The notes under the pieces were generated by a model that was given only the letters and a program-made list of their open reading frames with translations, did no database searches and was not told the origin of the DNA. The translations under genes and the position numbers were made by a program. A stretch of 64,000 nucleotides of DNA, taken from Chondrus crispus. Its lineage: Eukaryota > Rhodophyta > Florideophyceae > Gigartinales > Gigartinaceae. Positions 1 through 9,357 of the stretch are shown one piece after another. The stretch spans positions 62,001 to 126,000 of the forward strand of contig NW_005179171.1 of the NCBI RefSeq assembly GCF_000350225.1, read 5' to 3'. Each line of letters begins with the position of its first letter. Position 1 is the stretch's first letter.

Positions 1-2334
1 GTCGATCATGTACGGCCGACCGTATCGCGGCAATGCTAGGATCGGCGGGGAAATCATCCGCTCCTTCAACGCTTCGAATGCTTGAAGTTGCGGCCCCGTC
101 GGGTTTTCGAAGTCGGGTTCCACGTCTTTGCGGGTCATTTCCGTTAATGGACGCGCAATTTTCGCGAACCCCTTCACGAAGCGGCGGTAGACGTTACACG
201 CCCCGAGGAACGACCGCACCTGCGTCAGGGTCCTCGGGAACGTGAACGTTTTGAAAGCGTCCGCTACCGCTTCGGCGACGCTCAGCTTACCTGGGGAAAT
301 GACGTGCCCCATGTAGTGCACCTTCGGTTAGAAGAGGCTACACTTCTTGAGCTTGAGGGAGATTCCGGCGCTCCTCAACAGGCTCAAGACAGTGTCGAGA
401 TGCTTCGCGTGTTCTCCGTGCGTACGAGAGAACACGATGACATCATCCAGGTAGACGAGGCATATCTGCCATCGGACGCCAGATAGGATGATGTCGAGGG
501 CACGTTGGAAGGTGGCCGGTGCCCCTTTTAGCCCGAACGGCATACGCAAATGGCGAAACGTTCCCATATGCGTAGTGAACGTGGTCTTGTCCAGGTCTTC
601 CGTAGCGACGGGGATCTGCCAATAACCGGAATTGCAGTCCAACGTCGTAAAGACGGCTGCACCTCCGAGCGAATCGATGCAGTCGTCCATCCGGGGCAGC
701 GGATACGAATCCGCTGCCGTCTTTGCGTTGAGACGCCGGTAGCCCACGCAGAACCGAAGAGAGCCGTCTTTCTTCGGTACGAGCACCACGGGGGACGCCC
801 ATTCGGTGCTTGCGGGTTCGATTACCCCTGCGTTCAACATTTTGTTGACTTCCTTGGCGACCATCTCACGCATAGCCGGCCCCTTTCGGTAGGGCATTGA
901 ACGTATCGGCTTCGTACCCGGTTCGAGGGGAATGCGGTGTTCGGTCGCTCGGATCGTTCCGAGCGCCCCGCTCCACAGACTCGAGTGCTTACGGAGCATC
1001 TCGAGCACGTGGCCTCGGAACTTGTCATCATCGATGTATGACAAGTCGATTTCTTTTTCCCAATCCTCCGGCGGATTTTCGGGATCCTTTTCAGAGGCGG
1101 GTGCAGTGCCCCCTTCCGGCGGCGGGCACTTCGCCGGTCGGCCGTCCGTACCGGCTCCTCTCTTCTCAACGGTTGCCCCCTGGGCGGAGCCTGGTCGACC
1201 AGCTCCTGCCGTTCCGACTTGATCGGTCAAGTCGGTGAGGTGTAGCGCGTGCGCGATCCCATCGGCGATGCGACGTTCGGGCGTCAAGTTCGCGAGGGGG
1301 TTGCGCTTCGCGTATCCCACGACGGTGTGCTTCGGAAGCCGCCTTTCCTGTCGCGAAAAGTTCGCGACGATGACGTCGAAGGTCTGGTTCTGCAGGACCT
1401 CGACGACGCCGTTCGTCTGCCTCACTCCATGTCGGTGTTGGAGTGAAGGCTTCGGCTCTATAAACACGAGTCCCCTCCCCGTCGTAGTAACGCACACACG
1501 GGCCTGCGACCTCGCGGGAATGGTAACCCAGCGGGCGATTCGGATCGCCTGCGGGGCTTCGTCGCGTGCGTCAGCCCGGTTTGTCTGACGTCCGTGCCGC
1601 CTGGTTGGGGGAGCCGGCTCCCCCTTCCTGTCGACGATGGAAACGGAGCCACCTTGGCGGAGCTCCAACCGTTGAGCTTCGATGTCGATACTTCGTACGT
1701 GTGTATCGATGAAGGCCGTACCAAGGAGGACCGGCACGGCGAGCTGGTCCGCCACAACGAACGGAATTCGGAACGTCGTGTTCCTCAACCGCACGGCCAG
1801 GCGTACGACGGCCGAGAGCTTAAGCGGGTTGCTATTCGCGCCTGCCAATCGGGGCAGTGGCGCGTCGCGGATGACGTACCGCGACCAATCGGGAGGAAGG
1901 TCCGCCTTCCTCACCAGATTGTACCCCGAGCACGTATCAACGGCGATCGTGCGGGGCTTGAAGGCATTTCCCTCCGTGGCTATCGAGCCGAGGACGTTGT
2001 AAATCTTCGACTTCATAAGGCAAATGACGCCGTCGACCACCTTCGGCGTGCCCGGCTCGGCGAGATCATTCCGCCTGGGCCGCCGGCGCCGGTTCCGACT
2101 TCTCTTCCGCGTCCTTCGGCCTTGGTCGCGGGGCGCCCTTCGGTCGGCCGCGTCCCCGCGACAAGTCGCGTTCGTACACGGCTTGAATTCTTCTGGCGGC
2201 CCCGGGTCCCCCTGGGTCGGGCCGCTGGCGCGTTCGATGCGCTTCTTGTTAGGCACTTGGCTCACGGTTGCCACAGTGCCGTCCTCTATGTGCGCCGGGC
2301 TCACGGTTGCCTCAGCGTCTTCGTCCTTTCGCAC
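1..2334 (-). pseudogene. pol: G1a pol (protease, reverse transcriptase), truncated and with a stop
   Basis: An open frame of 668 codons (2334 down to 328) is followed by a TAA at 328-330 where the related copies have CGA (Arg, in KKCSFFRPKVHY). Beyond the stop the same frame stays open to the window edge and still encodes RT thumb/connection sequence (SFLGACNVYRRFV). Domains: a basic linker (about 60-95), a retropepsin-like protease with AVDTCSGYN (D at about residue 133), and an RT with LPRMDDC, TLDCNSGYWQI and the catalytic YLDD at about 628-631. The usually conserved VDYRRLN reads VGYRRLN here, a second sign of decay. Gag ends at 2481 in the +1-shifted frame, so pol would have been made by a -1 frameshift. 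RNase H and integrase lie outside the window. Confidence 0.88.
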
Positions 2335-2480
2335 CGAGCTTACGGGTGTCTCGGTGCGCTTGTGCGGGGTTGAGGGGAATAATATCGGTAAACATTCCCC
2401 TCCCCCGCCGAGGACAAATAGGGGCGGGTCAAGGTTGGTGTGACAAGACGGTTCACGCGACCGCGCGAACGTAACCGTCT

Positions 2481-2495
2481 TTACGGGGGTTTCGA
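2481..2495 (-). promoter_or_regulatory. gag end / putative -1 frameshift site, altered copy
   Basis: Gag ends in codons tcg aaa ccc ccg taa. The pol frame is -1 relative to gag and is open across this point. In G1b and G1c the same place reads tcg aaa aaa ggg taa, so G1a has replaced half of the A run with C's. Whether this copy could shift frame is unknown. Confidence 0.45.
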
Positions 2496-4730
2496 ACTAC
2501 CCGAGCTGTCAGTGCTATTCGCTTGGCTATCGTTAGCTAGCGCGTCGACGGGCCCCTGGCCGCGCGGATGGGGACAGTTTCCCCACCCCGACTGGGCATC
2601 TTCTACGAAGTAATCGGATACTTCGTGGCCTTGGATTGCAACGTCCGGCCGTTGCAATATTCGAGGGGCGGAGAGAACGGGCTCTCCTCCGCCTCCTTCC
2701 GTGGGCTCGGGGTGCGTCTCCCCAGCCCAATCTTGGAGGTACATGATGGCGTTCTGTACCCCTTGGGGCAACGGGGGTCGGCCCCGGTCGCCTCGCCCAT
2801 CTCGACGGGGATATCGCGTATTCATCCGACGAGGGTCACGTCGATCCCTTTGATCGGTCCCCGGGTATCAGTACCCGCCTTCACGAGGGGCAAATCGGAC
2901 GCCCCCACCCGATCGGCTCGGGTCACCTCGACGCCGGCCTCGGTCTGCCCGTGTAGACTGCTGGATGAGATTGCGCATTCCGGGGCGCGTCTCCATCTGA
3001 TAGCGGTAGTTCCTGTACGCCGTGAACTGACGTTGTTCAGGAGACAGGAACGGGCACGCGTACATGGCGTGGCCGTACGTCCGGCACAGCCAACAAATGT
3101 ACGCCCTGCCATCGGCCGACGCAAAAGTCGCCGCGTGGCGTGCCTCCTCATCGGTGAGTCGAGGCACGTTAGGCAGCCCGCGGTCTCCTTCTCGACGGGA
3201 GATATCCAGATCGGCCATGTTGTGGTTCGGACCACCCGTGGCCCTCGGCGTGTGTGCGAACGCCGTTGCGAAGCTTCCGGTCGAACCGGTGGAAGCTGGC
3301 GTAGGGGGTCGGCTTCCTGCCCGGTCGAAGCCTTGCGTGATGAGGACAGGGTCGGCCTGACACTCATCTTCTCCAATGTGGAGGGCGGTCGCCAGCGAAC
3401 TCGTTCCGTGCGACCTTGGAGTTCGAACTCCCTTCGCTGCCGGCTTCGGGTCCGGCAGCGGCAACCCGCGACGAGCGCGGTAGGTTGTACCCTCGGCCGT
3501 TGCGATACGGCGAATCGTTGAGAGTTCGGTCTTCTGTTGTCCGGGCAACCTTTGCATCGTCTCTGCCACTGCGGCCCAGGTCGCAGTGGACAGCCCGCGC
3601 ACGAAGTAGTGTGCGAGAGCTTATTCTGAGAACACGGCCGTGAATCGGAACGCGGCGGATTCCAGCCGGTCTGCGAACGTGTTCTCGGTTTCGTGAGGAA
3701 GCTGTCGCGCCGACGCGACAGCATCAAACGCTTCCCCCAACACGTCGTCGGTTAGGTAGCGTTTGATAAATTGGTTGACGAGACCAGGCCAGCTCGTGTC
3801 GTCGTGGAGCTGGCCGGCGCGGAGGCCGCGCATGGTGTAACTCGTATACAACCTCTCCGCGTCCCGCTCGAGGAAGTGAGCGAAGACACGGATTGCCACA
3901 CCTTCGGTCAGGTGCTGGGCATAGAAGGTTATCCGGATATCCTTCAGAAACGGGAGCAACTGAATCGCGTCAGTACCGTCGAAGCTCTTCATCGTGGGAC
4001 GGAGCCCACGGCAGCGTTGGACGTACTTCGCGATCCGTCCCGCGTCACCAGAGGTAACGAGCCTCGAGGTGTTGTCCAACCGATACATGCGGTAGTTCGC
4101 GACGGCGCTGAACTCCTGTATCATGGTGTGGACGGGCTCGAGCCCGGGTTCGGCGGGGCCCAACGTTCCGAACGGCGTGACGGGCGACGTTCGGACGTCG
4201 ACGGGGCCGGGATGCGCGGTAAGATCCGCTGGCTGGTAGCCGCCCCAGCGAGGATCGAAGGGGAGAATCGATTCCCCGGATCCGCGGGCGACTCCTCCAC
4301 GGCCACGGTCGGGTTCGTCCGGTACCCGTTGGGACTGCCGCATGCTTCCGGATGCATACGGCAGGGCTTGAGTCTCGGACGCGAAGTTCGCGTCCGCTGT
4401 CGGCTTGATGTCCTCCGCCCTCCGACTGGTGACGGCTCCAGTCGGGGGCCACTCCTGCGCTCTGGATGCGCCCGGAGGAACAGTGGCACCGGGCCCACTC
4501 GAGGGGGCTCCGGGCGGCCTCTCGGCCGAGGTCTGTTCCATCTCACGGGCACGGCGGCGCGTTGAGTTGAGCTCCGCCGCCATGTGCGCGAACGCTCCCA
4601 TCTGTTCGGCTGATGGGAAGGGTTGCGGGTCGCGTCGGACCCCGGAGTTTGCACTCGCTGGTCGACCCGCAACGTCCACGGCTGGGGAATCGATGCGCGC
4701 CTCTTCGACCAGTACCAAACGGGACTGTAG
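2481..4730 (-). pseudogene. gag: G1a gag, two in-frame stops, N-terminus cut by G2 LTR
   Basis: One reading frame (codon starts congruent with the stop at 2481) aligns along its length with the 856-residue gag of G1b and G1c. It is broken by TAA at 3621-3623 (paralogues have Gln in SEQSLAHYFVRG) and TGA at 2868-2870 (paralogues have Arg after GGGY). A CCHC zinc knuckle CWLCRTYGHAMYAC (C-x2-C-x4-H-x4-C) is preserved near 3060-3100, as is the capsid-like segment around PFLKDIRITF. The N-terminal coiled-coil part is missing because the frame runs into the G2 LTR at 4730/4731. Confidence 0.88.
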
Positions 4731-5362
4731 TGTCGTGCACTGAGGGGGAAGGGGTGGGATCCCCCTCTGGCAGAGCGCGCGCGTTCGGGGGGCGCGTGTA
4801 GGGGGTTATCGGGAGACCACCCGTAAGGGACCGGTACGGGGCCGGGCGCGAAGCGCAGTAGGGAAAGTAAGGGAAAAAGAGGCAAAACAGAGCCCAGGAG
4901 GGGCGGAGCGGTAGGGACAGCTGTCGCGCGGAGAGCCGGGCGTGGCGGGACGACGCGCGCGGTAGAGACAGGAGGTAATCGGGACGTAGATGGCTCGCAG
5001 GGTACCGTCGTGGGACGGGGACCGACGCGAGGCTACGACTCCGTTCCAGAAACCCGAGTTGTAGACCCAAAGCTTCGTACGGATTTACTTAGGGTCGGAC
5101 GTCGGCTATATACTAGCCGACGTCGGAGCTATAATTAATTAAACTAAAAGAAACTAAATTAAAACGACGGCGGCGACGACCGGAGAAACTCCCCTTGGGG
5201 AGGTATGACAACCACTACACGTGGGGGGGTGACACCTGGACACAGGGGCCTTGACGCCTGGTTACACGTGGCGCGTGGTACACGTGTGTCCCGGAGAAGG
5301 AGTCGTGCTGGCCGGGGACAGGTGTCCCCTGGGAAAAGGAAAAGGTGGGTCAGTGCACTACA
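4731..5362 (-). repeat. G2 3' LTR (632 bp)
   Basis: Nearly identical to 15661-16291, with TG...CA termini. It contains a palindromic GCCGACGTCGG-like TATA-rich stretch (about 5096-5160) and CACGTG boxes at about 5265 and 5281. The adjoining internal sequence, read on the minus strand, is purine-rich directly before the LTR, as expected for the 3' LTR of a minus-strand element rather than a solo LTR. Confidence 0.85.
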
Positions 5363-5580
5363 TAGCCCCCCGCTTAGAATAGAGCGTCCTCGCGAACCCT
5401 GGTTACGGCGACTGGTGGACCGCCGGTGGTCTGGCACGGGACATTGCCTTGTCCGGAATTATGAGGGGGGGGGCGGGCCCCTGCCAGCCGCGATGTCCAC
5501 TTCTTCACGCCACGCGCACTTCTTCGTACCAGCACGCGTACCTGTCCGCCTGGACGAGCGCGATGTCCTCCGCTGCCCCC

Positions 5581-5730
5581 TTCCTCGCGCCAAAGAGCGC
5601 GGTGTTCTCCGATGCGCCCTTCCTCACGCCAACGAGCGCGGTGTTCTCCGATACCTGTCCTTCCTCGCGCCAACGAGCGCGGTGTTCTCCCACGCCCTTC
5701 CTCACGCCAACGAGCGCGGTGTTCTGCGGC
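5581..5730. repeat. minisatellite, four units of about 39 bp
   Basis: Units starting at 5581, 5620, 5661 and 5698 share ttcctc(g/a)cgccaa(a/c)gag followed by cgcggtgttct. Spacings are 39, 41 and 37 bp. A weaker fifth unit precedes them (gacgagcgcgatgtcctcc, about 5552). Confidence 0.85.
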
Positions 5731-5841
5731 CTCCGGGTCGTGGGGAATACGATGGTAACGGATACGCGAACGGCGCGGGGAGGGACACGGCCAGCGCACG
5801 CCCCCGGGGGGGCCGTGGCTCGAGCCCGGGTGGCCCCTTCG

Positions 5842-5985
5842 AGGACAGGTGTCCCGGCGGAGGGCAGGTGTCCCGTAACAGGGGGCGGCAGTCCGGGCCT
5901 TACATATGTACCGTAGCCCCCCCCTTATACTCGGGCGTCGCGAGCCCTGACTGTGGCGGTTCGTGTACCGCCGGGGGACTCGACG
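5842..5985. repeat. degenerate duplicate of the G2 LTR end and polypurine junction
   Basis: The block has gacaggtgtccc, then tagccccccc followed by a segment ending gtaccgccggggg. It parallels 5315-5437 (gacaggtgtcccc, then tagccccccg and gtggaccgccggtgg). The match is partial and gapped. Confidence 0.5.
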
Positions 5986-6228
5986 ATCCCCCGCCAGCCA
6001 TGATCGGGGGCGGAACGTAGGTGGCTGAGGGCAACGGTATTCGTGGGTCCCCTGAAGTAGGTCGGCGCCCAGGGCCACACCGCAGCAGCTCACCTTCTGT
6101 GCCCCTTCCCCCCTTTTGTTTTGTGACAACTCCTCCTTTCGACGCGCGAACGCGGAGCCCACGATACGCAAGGTACGCCGTACCAGTCTCTTACCTTCGT
6201 GGCGCCGACGTGATAGAGGTCCGCGGCG

Positions 6229-7809
6229 GTGGCATCCCCGAGCGAACGCGTACCGTCCCGCCTCCCCGAGATGTACGCGCCGATGTACCCCCCCGGGGGA
6301 GTCTCGGCCCTCGAGGGCGAGCTGTGGCCCCGACCACGAGACTTATGGGGTCGGAACTTGTACGACGATGCGCTACTCTTCGAGCGAGCCCCTTTTATGG
6401 CGCCGGAGGGTTTACGCGACGCGGAATTGATCCGTGCGTACGCGACGTCTACTGGGGAACTCCCTGGGGGTTTGAGCGTGGCAGCCGTCGGCTCTCGCGA
6501 CTTCACGCGCCGCCTGGTCGTGGAGCCGGCTTTGTTACGTCCGGAATTCAGACGGGTGAACACGGAGACCCGTGTGGCCTTCGTGGAATTAATTCGCCAA
6601 CGTATACGCCGTACCCCCTGTAACAGGCTCGTCCCTCGGGCTTGGAACCTGGACACCTGGGCGTATCGGGCGGATGGGGACCGGGGGTACGTTGCGAATC
6701 TGAAACGAATATTTGATGAACTCCGCATCCGGGAGGAAGAACCCTCGGTGGCCATGATGGCCTGGGACCGACCTCTGTTGCCGGAGGGCTTCGCTCGATC
6801 CCCAGATCGGAGGCGCGACCCCGCGATGCATGCCAAGCTCAAGTTTGAGCGACGCATGCGTAATCGGATGGGGGTGTTCGTCGCATACGAATGGGTGGAG
6901 GTAGAGACATTCGAGCGGACGGTGTTGAGCACGCGGTATCCTGAGATACCGGCGTGGTTTGCGCAGTACGAAGTCGCTGCGGACTTCATTGCGGAAATTC
7001 CCCCGTGCGTGGTGTACTTTGGACTGAGTCTCACGGAGGACCCTCAGTCCGCACGCTGGATGGTTTTTCTCAGCGAGTGGCTCGCCTTAGTTGCGGGGCG
7101 GTTCTTGAAGTACGCCCACGAGGGGCGGTTATTCATCCTCCCGACCATGGTCGTGGAGTGGTTGCACCGGCTGGACTTGACGCGCATCCTGGGTAGCACA
7201 GAAGCACAGCGACAGTTACGGGTCCTCCTGGCTCTCCACGGGGACATCGACTGGTCGCGCGTCCCTTACGCTCAGGGCCATCACTTCGACAACCCCCGGA
7301 GCACGCACTACTCCCCTGGGAGACAGCATGACGCGGGCCGCCCGGACCGTGGGAACTGGGTTCGGCTCGAGAGCGGAACGCTTCGCCTGGACCAACCGGA
7401 ATTACTGAGGGGAGGGGAAGGGGTTGCCGAAGGAGGCGGCGGAGGGGGACGTTCCGGAGAAGTCCGGTTCGCGGAGCGAGAGGGCGAGGGTCGGCGCGTC
7501 CGGCGTCGCGGCGTCGGTTTTGGGAAGGGTACTGAGGACCCCCGCCCGAGGGGGGTGGAGCGACGCGATACAGCAACGATGACGGACGCCGAGCTGCGCG
7601 GTTGGCTGAAGGATCCGCAATGGCGAGAACAGCTACATCGTCTGCTCGCGGAGGGGACGTCGGAGCCAAGCGAGGTCGCGGCCGGTGAGCCCGCGGGGGA
7701 CGCGCTCGCGGCCTCCTCGTCGCCGGTGCGAGGCGACCACGCTGTGAGGACCCCGACGGCGGTCGCCTCCGGAGGGCTCGTGCCGCACGAGGGGGGACGC
7801 GACGCGTAA
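6229..7809 (+). CDS. antisense ORF of G2 (526 aa), unknown function
   Basis: This is the only long open frame between the pol end and the 3' LTR, and it runs opposite to gag-pol. It matches no family I recognise. The first 330 residues look like a folded, mostly helical domain. The segment at about 264-305 has FG, T-E-DP, EW, then GRLFILP. The rest is low-complexity: a Gly/Glu/Arg-rich stretch (about 395-445), a short helical piece near 450 (MTDAELRGWLKDP) and an Ala/Gly tail. The same FG...DP...EW...GR(L/V)F(I/V)xP pattern occurs with similar spacing in the antisense ORF of G1c (residues about 431-476), so the two look homologous. The start is the first Met of the frame after a stop near 5914. 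A later start, or splicing from a leader starting in the LTR, is possible. Inference: an accessory protein carried by this clade of elements. Confidence 0.6.
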   Translation: MASPSERVPSRLPEMYAPMYPPGGVSALEGELWPRPRDLWGRNLYDDALLFERAPFMAPEGLRDAELIRAYATSTGELPGGLSVAAVGSRDFTRRLVVEPALLRPEFRRVNTETRVAFVELIRQRIRRTPCNRLVPRAWNLDTWAYRADGDRGYVANLKRIFDELRIREEEPSVAMMAWDRPLLPEGFARSPDRRRDPAMHAKLKFERRMRNRMGVFVAYEWVEVETFERTVLSTRYPEIPAWFAQYEVAADFIAEIPPCVVYFGLSLTEDPQSARWMVFLSEWLALVAGRFLKYAHEGRLFILPTMVVEWLHRLDLTRILGSTEAQRQLRVLLALHGDIDWSRVPYAQGHHFDNPRSTHYSPGRQHDAGRPDRGNWVRLESGTLRLDQPELLRGGEGVAEGGGGGGRSGEVRFAEREGEGRRVRRRGVGFGKGTEDPRPRGVERRDTATMTDAELRGWLKDPQWREQLHRLLAEGTSEPSEVAAGEPAGDALAASSSPVRGDHAVRTPTAVASGGLVPHEGGRDA

Positions 7810-7870
7810 GGTCGGTGTTACCGCGCGTAGCAGCGTGCCGGAGACGATCGGCGATTATCGCGGTGCGGCC

Positions 7871-8340
7871 GGTAGTCTCGCCCAAGGCGAGGGAGTATAC
7901 GACATGAAGTCGGAAGTAGGGTCGCGGCGCGCGGCGGTGAGGGCGGACCGTCAGCGACAGCGCAGCGCGGAAGGTAATTCTCGTCGAGGGCGAGGGAATA
8001 AAACGACACGAAGTCGGAAGTAGGGTCGCAGCGCGCGGCGGTGAGGGCGGACCGTCAGCGACAGCGCAGCGCGGAAGGTAATCCTCGTCGAGGGCGAGGG
8101 AATAAAACGACACGAAGTCGGAAGTAGGGTCGCAGCGCGCGGCGGTGAGGGCGGACCGTCAGCGACAGCGCAGCGCGGAAGGTAATTCTCGTCGAGGGCG
8201 AGGTAATGAAACGACACGAAGTCGGGAGTAGGGACGCGGCGCGCGGCGGTGGGGGCGGGCCGTCAGCGACAGCGCAGCGCGGATGGTAATTCTCGTCGGG
8301 CGCGAGGGAGAAAAACGTCCCGAACTCGGGGGTACGAATC
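7871..8340. repeat. 104-bp tandem repeat, about 4.5 copies
   Basis: The anchor aagtcgg(a/g)agtagg recurs at 7907, 8011, 8115 and 8219, and degenerately at 8323, a strict 104-bp period. Units contain ggtaattctcgtcgagggcg and cagcgacagcgcagcgcgg. The outer copies are the most diverged. The array lies just after the antisense ORF, in what would be the 3' untranslated part of the sense transcript. Confidence 0.93.
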
Positions 8341-8427
8341 ACCCGGTTCGGGCGTCACTTCGTAGAGGGGGCCACCGGTAGACGAGGGAAGTGGTTCTGG
8401 GTTCCCTCCCGAAGACAGCGTCTTCTT

Positions 8428-8563
8428 CAAGCGAGCACCAATTTTTCTTCTCCCTCGTGCGGGTCGAGGCCCGGGACATGCTATGACGTGGGCAAGGACT
8501 TCGTCAAAGCGTGTACCAATTTTTCGCCTCTCCCGTGCGGGTAGGGGCCCGGGACATGCTATG
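8428..8563. repeat. two-copy direct repeat, about 78-bp period
   Basis: 8428-8484 and 8506-8563 share accaatttttc, a ctccc(t)cgtgcgggt segment and cccgggacatgctatg. Confidence 0.85.
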
Positions 8564-9075
8564 CTGAAGGGCATAGCGGTCGCGGTCGCCGCGTACGAGA
8601 TGGTCCCGTACGGGGAGAGGACGCGGCAAAGCGCGCGAACGGAACGACGCACATGTCGGGCTGGTGGCTCGGTCCTGAGGCGGGAGCGGATCGTTGCCGA
8701 CGGACGCGGGAGACCGGGGTGGATACCACAGTTGCTTGACGTGGGAGGGGAGCGTCTTTCTCTCCCTCCGCAGGGGGTGGTGACCCGCGAGGGCGTGGGG
8801 AGAGGGAGCGACTACTGTACTGCAGGGCGAGACACCGTCAACCGCTCCCGGAAGGGACGGGTCGGTGTCTGTTCTCGCCCGGGAGTGGGCCTCCCCAACC
8901 AAAAAATGAAAAATCAAACCATTCCGAAAAAATCAAAAAATCAAATACGACAGGTGGGCGGCGTTGACTGGCTAGGGCGTCCGGCGGCGGTCCGCGTCGA
9001 CGCGTCGCGTGTTTCCAGGGGCTCCACAGTCGGCTATCGTACCTCAACCGAGGTGCTGGGGCGCGATCCATTCCT
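8564..9075. other. G2 3' region with no recognised gene
   Basis: About 510 bp between the direct repeat and the chromodomain stop. It contains an A-rich patch (8905-8945) and otherwise nothing I can assign. Confidence 0.5.
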
Positions 9076-9357
9076 CTAATTCCCGATTCCCACGCTGCCG
9101 GGATGCCCCCATAGAGCGCGGTCGGGGATTGGTACCCGCTCCCTTCGGCAATATCGCGCGACCGTGTTGTAGTCGATATGACGGGCGGGCTCCCAGGTCG
9201 ACTCGGCGTCGTCGGCGCCGCTGTACCCGTACCAACGTACGCGAAACAGGGGGAGCCCGTCATCTCCCGGCCCGTGCCCGGTTAGCGATTGCACGACGTA
9301 GGTGTCGGTGGGGTCTCCCGCAGAGGAAGCAGGAGGGAGGGCCTGCCCCGATGGCAC
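9076..9357 (-). CDS. G2 chromodomain, in -1 frame to the end of pol
   Basis: The frame encodes a typical integrase C-terminal chromodomain: DTYVVQSLTGHG, then LFRVRWYGYSG, then ESTWEPARHI and a closing helix (NTVARYCRRE). The aromatic-cage positions (Y, W, and W of STWEP) are present. Chromodomains of Ty3/gypsy chromoviruses direct integration to marked chromatin. It overlaps the last 25 codons of the long gag-pol frame (ending 9282) and is in the -1 frame relative to it. Either an indel, natural or from assembly, has displaced it, or it is expressed by a second frameshift. The join probably lies in the Pro/Arg-rich low-complexity linker upstream, where the exact point cannot be seen. The displayed start Met is probably not a true start. 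Confidence 0.8.
   Translation of the reverse strand: MPSGQALPPASSAGDPTDTYVVQSLTGHGPGDDGLPLFRVRWYGYSGADDAESTWEPARHIDYNTVARYCRRERVPIPDRALWGHPGSVGIGN

Larger units (their letters stand above)
1..4730 (-). mobile_element. G1a: partial Ty3/gypsy chromovirus (family G1), decayed
   Basis: Read on the minus strand this block holds gag (right) then pol (left), collinear with the better preserved G1 copies at 16292-23036 and 25618-40301. It is cut by the window edge inside pol, just before the RNase H region, and on the right by the LTR of G2 at 4731, which falls inside the gag N-terminal region. No LTR of its own is present. Two in-frame stops in gag and one in pol mark it as dead. G1a is also more diverged from G1b and G1c than those two are from each other in gag. 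Confidence 0.9.
5363..6228. other. G2 3' internal region between 3' LTR and antisense ORF
   Basis: No convincing gene. The first bases (tagccccccgctt) are the complement of a polypurine tract. The block also holds a short minisatellite (5581-5730) and a degenerate second copy of the LTR end plus polypurine region (5842-5985). Plus-strand frames here are open but low in complexity and Pro/Arg-rich. They overlap the LTR border and look like GC-driven open frames. Confidence 0.6.

Noticed and set aside
2568..3521. Plus-strand open frames of 250-320 codons opposite G1 gag and pol (also 1594-2373, 3771-4565, 32743-33657)
   Set aside because: They mirror conserved gag-pol codons on the other strand, are Arg/Pro/Ser-rich and are explained by high GC.
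4731..5362. Solo LTR inserted in G1a gag
   Set aside because: The sequence to its right is a polypurine-tract complement followed by G2-type 3' content, and no flanking duplication is present. A 3' LTR of G2 explains it better.
5205..6020. Plus-strand 271-codon frame crossing the G2 LTR border
   Set aside because: It overlaps LTR and minisatellite, has low complexity and is not matched in G1c.
7871..8340. CRISPR-like array
   Set aside because: The 104-bp units are contiguous with no unique spacers. The 36-bp repeats in LTR-B are likewise directly adjacent, and the context is eukaryotic retrotransposon.
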